Of a stretch of 64,000 nt of DNA, positions 25,600 to 35,800 are shown one piece after another. Position 1 is the stretch's first letter, and every line of letters starts with the position of its first letter. Below the pieces are notes generated by a model. The model saw nothing but the letters and a program-made list of their open reading frames with translations, was not told the origin of the DNA and did no database searches. Origin of the DNA: Datnioides undecimradiatus (taxonomy: Eukaryota; Chordata; Actinopteri; Lobotiformes; Datnioididae); the NCBI GenBank assembly GCA_008933995.1, contig WARS01000031.1, positions 2,632,001 through 2,696,000 of the forward strand, in the 5' to 3' direction. The translations under genes were made by a program, and so were the position numbers.

Positions 25600-27600
25600 C
25601 TAGACGATAAATCAGATTAGCCAAGTTAGCCGGCTAGGCTAGCTGCCAGAGTCATGGTGCGTTCATAAATCCTCGTAAAGTGGATATACTACCGTTCTAA
25701 GTATGTTCCTCTGTGTAGAAAATGGCTGCTCGTGAGTCAACCGTGAAGGCACCTTCCCGAACTATAGTGAATCAGTGTTTCAAATGGTCTGTTCCACCAC
25801 AAATCCCATCCATTTGTACATATGCCACTTTTTAAAATATCACGCTTCAGTGTTTCACATTTATCCCCTGCTTAGTGTACAGACAATGGTAGTTATTTTT
25901 GCTCTTGAGGATCCATCATTCGGACACCTTTGGTGCCGTGTTATATAGTTCCTTTGTTTGGAGGTGATTTCTTAAAATGTTGGATAGAATTTACTTTTAT
26001 TACTAATTTACTTTTTATTATGGGGAGTGGGGACGGGGTCCTCCTTTGGTGCTTTATGCTTACACCTGGCCAGTGTTTGGGACAGGAGATAAAAGGTGCC
26101 CACTCACATCCCAATTTAACGAACACACAAACGGCAAAATCTGATGTGGGTTAGTTCATGATTCATGTAACAGCCGCATTAAACGTCTACATGGCTGCTC
26201 GTAGCTCAGGGTATTGTTACATAATTTCCTGTGTAGTGATGACAAGGGACCAGCCAGAAGCTTCTTTGGCTTCTTGCTGACACCTGGGAGGAATGCTCTG
26301 TCTGCTGCCCTCTACTGGTAGGCTGCAGCACTTCATGACTTCAGTACAGAAGTCTGCAGAAAGCTGCTGCTGCACTGCTCTTTCTGAGCTGAGACTTTCG
26401 AGCATGATTCACTTCTGACCACACCCCAGTTGGTGATGACATACACAGCGTTTGCCTTTGACAGTTGATGAAATACACCTGCTGTGACGTCCTTAAATGG
26501 GGAGGGGTCACAGGCAAAACATATCTGAATGTAGCACCCACATTTATTGGGGCGGGGGCAATTTTGCCCCCCTTTTTGAAAGAATAAGCCCATTGTTTGT
26601 GCAAAAATGTTGAGTTGATTTTCTTTCTTCTTGTTTATCTTCAGGCTTAAGCCACAGCTCTGAGTCATACAAATAGTACATCTGTACTACATTCCATACA
26701 TACCCTAAGATCTGTTCACATGCATAATTTATGATTATAAAAGATAATATGGGCTTCACCCTGGCTCCAAGACAACTGGTGATTTTAGAGTCACTTTGTC
26801 TATTACATTAATAACAGCGTGATTGGTGGAAGGCAGTTTTCTATTATTTAAGCTTTGTTAAACAAAAATAGCCCAGAGCCTCTACTCATGATAAATGGAG
26901 CAGCTCAGAATGCCTTGTCTAAAATACATTGCAGAGGGTTTGATTCATTGGCCTGTGTGCTGAGGATGTGATAGCGCTCAGACACGTTTATACAATTTTA
27001 CAAAATCATTCCAGGTCAATCTTAAGGTGGATTTTCTTTTTTCCTCCTGTAGGATAAGAGAATGAATTAAGAGTAATTTGTATTCTTACTTGGTTTGTGC
27101 AGTAATGATGGGAAACCTCACTAGCTCTTGCACATTTGAGAGACTCTACTGCATGCCTTTCATCTCTGTCAGATGCTGGTGTAGAGACTACCTATTTGTT
27201 CTCAGCTTCTGTATAAGAAAAGTGACTTACAGCATCTTCATCATCCTCGTCCGCAGAATCCAAGAGAAATAGAGAAGAAAGCGGAACATTCTTCCTCTGC
27301 TCATGAATAGTCTCATGAATAGGCTCCTGAAAAGTTTTCCTCTTTTCAGCAATTGATTTTTCCACATCTCAAAATGGCAGTTCCATTTTTCTTTCATCTT
27401 GTTTCACACTTACCTACAGCTTGATCGGGAAGTAAAATGCAATGGTTGGGATCACACGTAACACAAACATAAAATATAATTGAAGCCTTTCATGGAGGCT
27501 TGTATCTCCTTATTAAATGAGTGTCTTGTCTTTCTGGAATTTTTCATATTATGGGTGAGTTTGGGAGTGTTTCATGATATTAAGAGGAACAATTAAAACA
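25600..27600. other. lin7c promoter flank and spacer to bdnf 3' end
   Basis: No gene supported. It includes the lin7c upstream region (25.5-25.8 kb) and several overlapping short frames at 26.2-26.8 kb that look random. A perfect GGGGGCAA/TTGCCCCC inverted repeat lies at 26554-26571. Confidence 0.4.
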
Positions 27601-27603
27601 CAT

Positions 27604-29183
27604 TTTATTTGTGTACTACTACCACCTTAAACCATGGTGTCTAAACTTGGCAAGCAGAGGGCTGTCACTATGCACTGAGTTATAATGTGCTGGAGGGGAT
27701 GTTGATATGAAGCCTCAGTAGTCCTAAAACCCAGATACCGAACTGTTACCCATTCCTTCTCACTGAATGTACAGCTGCAAGAAGAAAAGGATGATTTAAA
27801 GGTTGGATTACCATGCACTGATGAGAAAATATTGGGTTTATATTTTTAATGTACACAAGTGTATGGGTGGGTAAATCCATCACTGTCAAAGTTGGTCATG
27901 CTTCATGTATAATCTGTGCCTGCTTGTACTAATCTACTCTTGTGTGTGTGGGCACTTTTCTTGCCATTTGAAGTTCTTGTTCGTGCGCAGCTTAAGCAAC
28001 CATTAAGTAAGTCGCTGAATACCACCATCCGTGAGTATCAGTGGACATAAAGTGAGTTTGTGTTCCAGCAATGTGCTGGTGAGGGGGCCGCGTGGTTGAG
28101 GAACATTTTTCCACACCAAAAGCTGCAATATATGCACCCATAACCCTGTTGATATTGTTGTAGCTAAATATCACCCACTGCACTCACTCCTCTGCTACTG
28201 AAAATACATTATTTTCTTGCAGCCTGTAAAATTTCAAAGCTGCATTCACTATTTTTGAGCTTCCCGGCCGCTCATGATTTCAATTTGGTCTTTTTTTTTT
28301 TTTTGCAGTGTTTGAGCCCATGCATGTGTGCGTATGTGTGTGTGCCTGCCAGCATTCCTCCCTGCCTGCCTGCCTGCCTGCCTGTCTGTATAATAAAGTT
28401 TATCCTTCCTGGAAATGCATTGTTGAAACTTTATCGACATTGATTTTGTTTTTCAGTTGCCTATAGTCATTTTTATTTCTTCAAATATTTCAGTTTAATA
28501 TTGCAAACAACTTCACAACATACAAAATGAATAATATTAACCCAGAAACATGTCAATGAATAAATTTTATATATATATATATATAATTTTTTTTTATATA
28601 TATCTTGTCCTCTGGTGGGGATAAAAAAATAAACAGCAAAGCTTTGACAACAGCACCTTGACATAGTATGTAATTCCAACATTACCTTGAGAAGTTTAGA
28701 ACAGTAAACAGATAAATTACGGGAGAGGAAAATTGTTTTCTGCTGAATATGTAAACGGAATGTTTTTTGGTCAGCATCATATCCTTTTTTGTAAGTGGAG
28801 AATTTCTCGATTCACAATTGAAGCAGCATGCAAGCTTTTGAAGATGGAACTGTCCTCTCTCATTCCTTGCCTGTTTTTTTCCTTCATTTTCTAATTCTTG
28901 GCAACGTAAACAAATCACAATGTCTTGAGGAATGTGATATAGTAATTTAAACTGGGCGCAAATGACTGATCAGATTTTTTTTAATTGTTTACAAGGTCAT
29001 GAATATGTTCAATAAATAGACTGTAGTATCACTTTTACTGTATAAACTTCATCTTTTTTTACATGCAGTCCATAAAATTTTCATTTGACGGAATAATTTA
29101 CCCTGTTATGTATATATACAAATAGATATTTTCTCTTTATTCTCTTTTTTAAACTCTTCAATAAAATCTATACATTTTATACA
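27604..29183 (-). other. bdnf: Probable bdnf 3'UTR with alternative polyA signals
   Basis: Downstream of the bdnf stop, minus-strand AATAAA signals occur at 29136-29141, 28472-28477 and 27604-27609. They would give 3'UTRs of about 50 nt, 0.7 kb and 1.6 kb. Mammalian BDNF is known for short and long 3'UTR forms with different dendritic localisation. The region also has an AT-dinucleotide run (28566-28605) and a TGCC run (28365-28384). The signals are seen; their use is inferred. Confidence 0.45.
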
Positions 29184-29993
29184 CTATCTCCCTCTTTTAA
29201 TGGTCAATGTGCATACACATGAAGTGTCTATCCTTATAAACCGCCAGCCAATCTTCTTTTTGCTATCCATGGTAAGCGCTCGCACGTAGGACTGGGTTGT
29301 CCTGCATTGGGAATTATAATGCCGCTTGTCTATTCCTCTGCAGCCCTCCTTTGTGTACCCCATGGGGTTGCATTTGGTCTCATAAAAGTATTGCTTCAGT
29401 TGGCCATTGGGGACAGGGACCTTTTCCATGACGGTAACTGTCTGCCCAGACATGTCTATTGCCGTCTTTTTATCCACAGCTGTCACCCACTGGCTAATAC
29501 TGTCACACACACTGAGCTCTCCGCGCCGCGAGGGATCGGAGTGTCGCCGCACCCTCATGGACATATTAGCGGCATCCAGATAGTTTTTGTATTCCTCCAG
29601 AAGAAAGAGCAACGGCGGCTCCAAAGGCACTTGGTTGCTGATCATCACCCGCGAGTCGTACAGGTCGACATCCTTGGTCTCTGTGGTGACCACAGATGAT
29701 GGGCCCCCACCTCCCTGGCTCTTATCAGCCCCCTGTCCCAGCTGTGCCGCCTCTCCCTCCACCTCCAGCAGCTCCTCTATCACCTGCTCAAACGTGTCTG
29801 TGAGTGAGGGCAGTTCCCCGCGCTGGCCTGGCCCACCACCACTCTGTGGAGTCCCATGGCCTCGTGCGGCCGTCGCAGCAGCGCCCAAGTAGCCTTCCGT
29901 CCGATGGCCCCGCATGCCCGGGGCGTCTCTCAGGGGCGCAGCTCTCATGCAACTGAAGTATGAAATAACCATAGTAAGGAACAGGATGGTCAT
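29184..29993 (-). CDS. bdnf: Brain-derived neurotrophic factor, prepro-form
   Basis: Secreted neurotrophin, ligand of TrkB and p75NTR. The 269-residue prepro-protein lies in a single exon, as in all vertebrates. A signal peptide begins [20 protein letters not shown]. The prodomain contains a Gly/Gln-rich stretch ([16 protein letters not shown] and [12 protein letters not shown]), longer than in mammals, and the N-glycosylation sequon Asn143-Met-Ser. The RVRR furin site at 147-150 releases a 119-residue mature domain ([20 protein letters not shown] to CTLTIKRGR). All six cystine-knot cysteines are present (SVCDS, TKCNP, EGCRG, SQCRT, SCVC). The exon begins at 30014 after a CTCCAG acceptor, and TTCCACCAGGTTAGAAGAGTG precedes the ATG in frame. 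An upstream exon ending in ATG would therefore add MFHQVRRV. I chose the canonical ATG at 29993. Confidence 0.98.
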   Translation of the reverse strand: MTILFLTMVISYFSCMRAAPLRDAPGMRGHRTEGYLGAAATAARGHGTPQSGGGPGQRGELPSLTDTFEQVIEELLEVEGEAAQLGQGADKSQGGGGPSSVVTTETKDVDLYDSRVMISNQVPLEPPLLFLLEEYKNYLDAANMSMRVRRHSDPSRRGELSVCDSISQWVTAVDKKTAIDMSGQTVTVMEKVPVPNGQLKQYFYETKCNPMGYTKEGCRGIDKRHYNSQCRTTQSYVRALTMDSKKKIGWRFIRIDTSCVCTLTIKRGR

Positions 29994-30014
29994 CACTCTT
30001 CTAACCTGGTGGAA
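29994..30014 (-). other. bdnf: bdnf coding exon, 5' part open in frame
   Basis: 21 nt between the splice acceptor (CAG at 30015-30017) and the main ATG read FHQVRRV in frame with bdnf and have no stop. The same seven residues stand at this place in mammals, where they join N-terminal extensions supplied by alternative 5' exons. Confidence 0.85.
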
Positions 30015-33000
30015 CTGGAGGGGAGAGAGACAAACAGAAAACAAGAGGGAAGGAGGGGGGAGAGAAAGAGAGCAAGACAGTTAGTCAAAGAGCATTTTCA
30101 ATGAAGTTAGCTTATTCTTGATCCATAATGCACCATATAAGCCTTTCCTCCTATTTACACCCACTACTATTTCTTTGCAAGCCAAAGAGGGAGCCAGTAG
30201 CTGTGGAAGAATCACAAAATGTTTTGGTTTTTTTTTGATTTTTTTGTTTTTTTTATAAACTGCTATTGGCGCTGTGTCATCAGTGTTGTCAAATTGTTTG
30301 GAAACTGTAATCACTCTGTTCCTATGTGAGGTCTGGCTTAGATTTTCATTTGTTGGCAGCAACACACAAAAGCTGTGCTGAGCATCAGAGGGGCCGCTTA
30401 TTACAAAAGATAAGATTGCACAAATAGCTGTCACATCATCTTTACAGGCTTGCTATCATTTATGAGTTGTTTTGGTTTCTTTTTTTACTGGTGTGTTAAA
30501 CTGCACGGTTCATTTCCAGAGCGTGTGAGGATGGGTAGTTTTATAATGTTCAAACCTGTCATTCATCCCCACTCGCTGCATGAACCATTGTGTTGTCTCG
30601 TCAGAGTTGAAATCTCACACGTTCCCCGCATTTTTTAAACTTCATTGAGGACATGATGGAGTTAACTGTGTAGACTCCTGAACTGCTCAATTCTGCTAGA
30701 TATACTAATAATAAAACTGACAGGTGGATGCTTTTTGGACTCCAACCACCTGAGGGTCAATTGTGACGTGGCAAAATTGAGAGACGCTCTGTGTTTGTTG
30801 ACATGAGGATATGGTTTTGTTTGTCTTGTTTGTTTGAGGAGCTTATGTATTATCTTTTAACTATGACATTACCCCGGGAACAAAATCACCATTATCCTCT
30901 TCCCGCTCAGGGAAACTCCAACATGGACCGCACTTACTGACTGACTGAGTGTTGTGTTTGTGTCAGCTCTGACAAACACCGCTGCTGCAGTACTACTATT
31001 ATTTTTTGTTTTTTTTAAAACTGGTCCGTGCTGTAAGACAGGTTTGATCCTAAACCTTATAGTCATGAACGGGAATCGGTAGCTTTGTTGAGGGACTCTG
31101 TTTGGTTTTTGGCAGGTGGATGGCGGAGAGAACACTGCAGGATGAAGTAACAGGACGTCATGAGGAAAGTGAATGACAGTAAGATGTGTCATCCTCCCTG
31201 CACTGTAAAAGTACCAATCTCGAGGCTCCGGAGAGCAACTCACAAGATAAGCAAAGCACTGCTGAGAGGAGGGGGGATGAAAAAAGAGCCAGGTGTAGCA
31301 AAAAATACTGTACATACATCCTTGAGCACATATGTATCCCTTACCTTTGAGAAGCTCTAAGAGTCACAGCAAATCAATGAATTGGTGGACATCCAACAGC
31401 CCGGCATATAAAAGCAACCATAATGAAAAGAAAATCTAGATCTTACTTTCCACAGGGGCTCATTTAAAAATAGCCTGGCCAAGGCTTTGACTGCACTCTG
31501 CATGTCCCAACTTGATGCAGGAAAACATGGCGAGCAAACACACTCCTGCCTCCACTCAGAATGGACACGAGGACCTTTACAGTAGGGAGGAGCGAAACCC
31601 CACCTTAAAAGCATTTGTTTCATTCTTAATTGGTATCTGGGGCCATGGCTGCAATTAACCAACACCACGGTGACTGCCATAGAGATATCTCATCTAAAAA
31701 TAGATGTGCTGGGAGTCTCACAGTCTCTATTCAGAATATCACATCCTTCTTCTTAATGAGCCACTCATTCCCCGAGCTCAGTGACGTGCTCCTCCAGAGT
31801 GTGTGAGTGTGTGTGTTAGAGGGGGGGCATGGGGAGGGGCTGGCTTGTGTGTGTTTGCAGGGGAGATGGGGGTATTTTTCCTCTCACCAATTAAAACAAC
31901 AATAAGGACAAAGCCAAGAATAAGGACCTAATTACCCATTTTTTATTAAATATTGTTAAGGAAGGCATATTTAATGTGCAAAATCAAGCTTATTAACCCC
32001 TGAATGTTGCTCAGGTTTTGGTTCCAAAGAGCAGGAATTTTCTCTGAGGCTTCCCAGCACAGAGAATCACGTAGGTTTTTACGGGATTGAGGCCAGTCAC
32101 GAGCTTTATGTGTAGGATGCATTTAGGCTGATATTATTATCAGCATCGCGCTCAAATGGTTCCACTTCCACATGAAGGAAATGAAGGCAGAGGGCTGATT
32201 ACTGTTAGGCGTCAAACTTCATGCTGGAAATGGTGCAGACGAAGAGTGCTGCATCTTCCGTAACAAACCACAGGGGTAATATTGCAGTAGCAGGGGGTGG
32301 AGAGAGTGCCAGCGTCATTTCGCAGCATAACAACCACAGATGACGTCTCTTCCAGGTCTCCATAGGGGAGAGAATGGAGGGGAGGAGGTTGCTGGGGGTA
32401 ATGCCACTCAACAGTGTGCAATTGCATGCCATTCCCCCGGGTATCCTCACACCGGGAACAACAAATGATTTTATTTCTATCTCTCTGATTTCCTGTTTCC
32501 ATCAGGACAATCAATATGGCTTATGCTCTCAATCAACATCCTGTTAAAATGCGATAAAGCCAATGAATCATTTAATTGCTGTGGGACTGGCGGAGAATCT
32601 CTGGCTTATATCTACTAGAGGCTAAATGTGACAACTGATTGGTTTGCTCTGGTTGCATCCAGTGAAGGAACACTTTATGTGCGCTGCTGGGTTTTGCAGT
32701 TAATAAAAAAGTGGCTTGCGAGTTAACACAACGAGCATGAATAATAAAGCAAGAGAGCAACTGCATATGGAGGAATGTCTGGTGTAAACTGTACTTTTTC
32801 TGTGCAGCCCCTGGAGCAAGCTGTGTGATGGTTTGTTTATGAATATAACTAACACAGAAAGGTGTTTGAGCATCTTTTGTCCGTTTGATTGTTAAAAATA
32901 TGGCCAAATGCAGGTACATCTCCTAATCCAGCTGTGTCATGGCCATACAAGTATCGACCATAAACGTAAATCACTTACTGTAGAGTGCAGGAAGACAAAG

Positions 33001-34281
33001 GCTGCAATAACCACTGCACAAACACGCCTTTATTCACGACAACGCACCTAGGGCATGAAACACCCAGAACAATAGGAGCAGGTGAGTGTGTGCACTCTGT
33101 CTACTGTTTGGCTTTGACGTCTCTTGATGACCACCTGTTCATCTGCTTTGAGTGCGCGCCTGTATGGTGGGGATATGTAACTTACCCTCGCATTTACTCT
33201 TTGTGCCAGGTGGGGATTAAAGTGATAAATGCCTCCTTTGACAGATGCTGAAAAGTTTCTCTAAAGCATGAAAGGACTAGCACGGTTAGTATTATTACAC
33301 ATTCAGTAATGTTCCCCGGCCTCCCTGCACATGTCAGCACACTTTATGGCTTCATCTTCACCAACAGCGTGCACGATATCTTAGGAACCGTTAGAAGGGA
33401 AAATAAACATCAAACAGGAGAGATGAAAGAGGGAAATGTGCCCACTGCATTTGAATAGAAATGTATGACCTATGGCAACATTTGTTTTCTGCTGCTACCA
33501 CTGCTCCCTTGTGGGCATGGGTCTTTGTTCGATTCCTCAAGAACCGTGTCGGTTAGAGCCATTTACCTAGCAACATGTTTTGTCACGTTCAACCTATAGC
33601 ACACGAGAAGAAAGAAAAAATGAGATGGAGACACGAAGTACATGATATCAAAATTTCTACTCAAGGACCCCCTTGTGTGCCACAATGCAGCACTTAAAAA
33701 AGGCAATTAGAGTTGTCTGCAGTAATGGCTGACACATGTGGACACTTGCTTCCTTGAGATCTGTTTTCAATCTGACACAGTTTCAGAGCATGTTTAGTAA
33801 TAGATGAGCATCACTAAGGGATTATACCTGGCCTCCAGGCCAACCCTGGCCACTGCCGCAGAAAGCCCGGCATTCAAATAGCTGCTGAGTGATCTGTGCT
33901 ATCCAAACGAGTCACTGCTTCCCTCCCACACTGTGTGCAACAGTGGACAATTAAAAGACTACATCACATCCAGTATGGATAAAACAATAAGTGAGTCTCA
34001 TTTGAGACTTGTTACACATCTTCAAATGTGTTGGGCATGAGTTTATCAGCGGTAAAATACTTTAAAATCTGATTTCCAATTTCAATCTTAACATTTAAAG
34101 CCCATAGTTCATTACAGTCCATGAATCCGCAACTCTGGAAACTGAAAACCACTAAAATATACCAACAGGCATACGGCTTTAAATTAACAGCGCTACAGTT
34201 TGCACTTTGTACACTAGATGGCGTGTGAGACCGTTAAATAGTTAGAGCTCCTTCTCTTTCTCCCTCCCTCCTGTGAAACAC

Positions 34282-34339
<58 letters not shown>
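34282..34339. repeat. (GATA)n microsatellite
   Basis: Near-perfect GATA tandem array of about 58 bp, about 14 units, in the bdnf intron. Confidence 0.95.
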
Positions 34340-35244
34340 AAGACAAAACCATCTTACCCTGGACAAGACAATTACGGCTGGTTTTGGCTGTGCGTAATTG
34401 TAACCAGGCAATAACTTAAATGGCATTTAGTCTCAACTCTGACCAGAAATGTGGCCCTAATTTGCATTTTTTGGAAAGTGCATCATGATTTCATGACGAA
34501 ACCATCATCTAACGAGCTCTTGTGTACTACTATGATCCCGGGATAAGTTCTTGGACAAGACGCGTTCACACGAATCTGTCACAAATGAGCTGAGTTTTCC
34601 ACCACTCTATAAACGGGACTTTGTTTTAATCCGCGTTCATTGCGGCCAGCAATTTCAAGTTATTCGGTACGAGCACACAACACCGAGAACTAGACCCAAC
34701 AGTGTATGTTGGCCGACGTAGCTGGGCGTTTAGGTCTCGGGTTTCCTATAAAGTCTTAATGAGTTCATCAAAGTTTTCCCCCCTCCAAAACAACAATACA
34801 AAAACTGTGTTGACTATTTTTTTGGTGTGTGTGTGTGTGTTTGTGTGTGCGTTTGTCCACAGTGCAGGAGGTTAGATGAGCAAATATAGACTAGACCACC
34901 TGAACATAGAGTTTACTGAGCTATTTATGAGCACAAAGTTGCCGTGAATGTTCAAACGTGGCTGATTTCGTGCAGAGAGGCACGCTGGATTGTTTCCACT
35001 TTGTGACTTACAAGAAATACTAATAAGAAGTCACATTGCTCGGGCTGCACTGATAATGAGACAACAGTGTCTTTTTTTTCTCGAGATTACATCTGCTGAG
35101 CCCGTGCTCTCCACTGGAAACCCAATCAACATAATAACTCCGTTTTTTATTAATGAACGAGAGGATAAGGTTACACATATCCCCTCTCGGGCTGCGGCGC
35201 TGTCTGTTCGCAGGATAACCGGACTTGATCGAGCTACTTTTAGA

Positions 35245-35263
35245 CCCCCCCCCCCCCCCCCCG

Positions 35264-35310
<47 letters not shown>
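35245..35310. repeat. Poly-C plus (CA)n microsatellite
   Basis: A run of 18 C followed by about 21 CA units, directly downstream (minus sense) of the bdnf exon IV donor. The open frames across it are repeat artefacts. Confidence 0.95.
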
Positions 35311-35400
35311 TACACTAATACCTTTTTTAACCCCTCAAGCAGCATCAAACAGAGCCAAAAGTGCTGAAAACAACTTATCGAGAAACAAACAGACACATAC

Positions 35401-35650
35401 CTTTCACTGCCCAGTCGTAAAACAGACCATTCAACAGGACAGCAGTGTCATCTGGGATGTTTTGGACAACTCCCTGAGTAATTTACTTTAAGCGATATTT
35501 TCCCTCTCTGTACTCTCCCGACAAGCTTCAGGATATCTCTTCAGCTTTGGAGCAAATAGATTAAATTATTGATGGTGGAAATTGCATGGATGAGGTAATG
35601 CACTCCCATGGCTGCACGGCTCCTTTGGAGATCGTCTGAAACTGAAGTTG
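35401..35650 (-). other. bdnf: bdnf alternative 5' exon IV (activity-dependent leader)
   Basis: Noncoding exon. The donor GCAGTGAAAG|GTATGTG (GT at 35399-35400) resembles the mammalian exon IV end, GACTGAAAAG. The core on minus (about 35551-35600) reads ATTACCTCATC then CATGCAATTTCCACCATCAA then TAATTTAATC. Recalled mouse/human exon IV has ATTACCTCCGC, CATGCAATTTCCACTATCAA, TAATTTAACT at the same place. The TTTGCT that follows is shared too. The 5' limit is uncertain, and the CpG-rich stretch up to about 35.8 kb should be promoter IV. In mammals this leader drives calcium/CREB/MeCP2-regulated transcription. Confidence 0.8.
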
Positions 35651-35800
35651 TCGCATGCTGAAACGCCGCAGCGGCAGCGGCAGCACGGGATGAGAGACCT
35701 CTGGAGCTGAAATGAGGAGCCTCTTTGCAACTACAGTAACTTTACTACACAATGACGCTGCAACATGTGACCTGCCGCTGGCTGGCTGGTCGCCACCAAA
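35651..35800 (-). promoter_or_regulatory. Candidate bdnf promoter IV
   Basis: CpG-rich segment directly upstream of the exon IV core. It includes a GCGTCA half-CRE on minus (about 35754-35759) beside an ACATGT E-box-like element. There is no TATA box. It is assigned by position relative to exon IV; I could not align the mammalian CaRE sites with confidence. Confidence 0.4.

Larger units (their letters stand above)
30018..35400 (-). other. bdnf: bdnf intron between exon IV and the coding exon
   Basis: No coding sequence seen. It contains stretches of balanced composition without simple repeats (31.9-32.9 kb) that look like conserved noncoding DNA, with homeodomain-type TAATTA cores. A (GATA)n array lies at 34282-34339 and a CpG-rich patch at 34.5-34.75 kb. 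A good minus donor (GTCCAGG|GTAAGATG, about 34355) could close an exon V/VI-like leader, but I cannot confirm it. Confidence 0.4.

Noticed and set aside
29307-29892. Plus-strand frames across the bdnf coding exon
   Set aside because: Antisense shadows of a GC-rich conserved coding exon. No splice or start signals for an antisense gene were seen.
30869-31315. 148-codon minus frame in the bdnf intron
   Set aside because: No similarity to a known protein; random-looking composition within an intron.
34282-34339. Regular repeat array that might suggest CRISPR
   Set aside because: A simple 4-bp tandem repeat with no spacers, in a vertebrate genome.
35020-35491. Frames rich in Pro/His/Thr or Cys/Val/Gly
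   Set aside because: Translations of the poly-C and (CA)n microsatellite.
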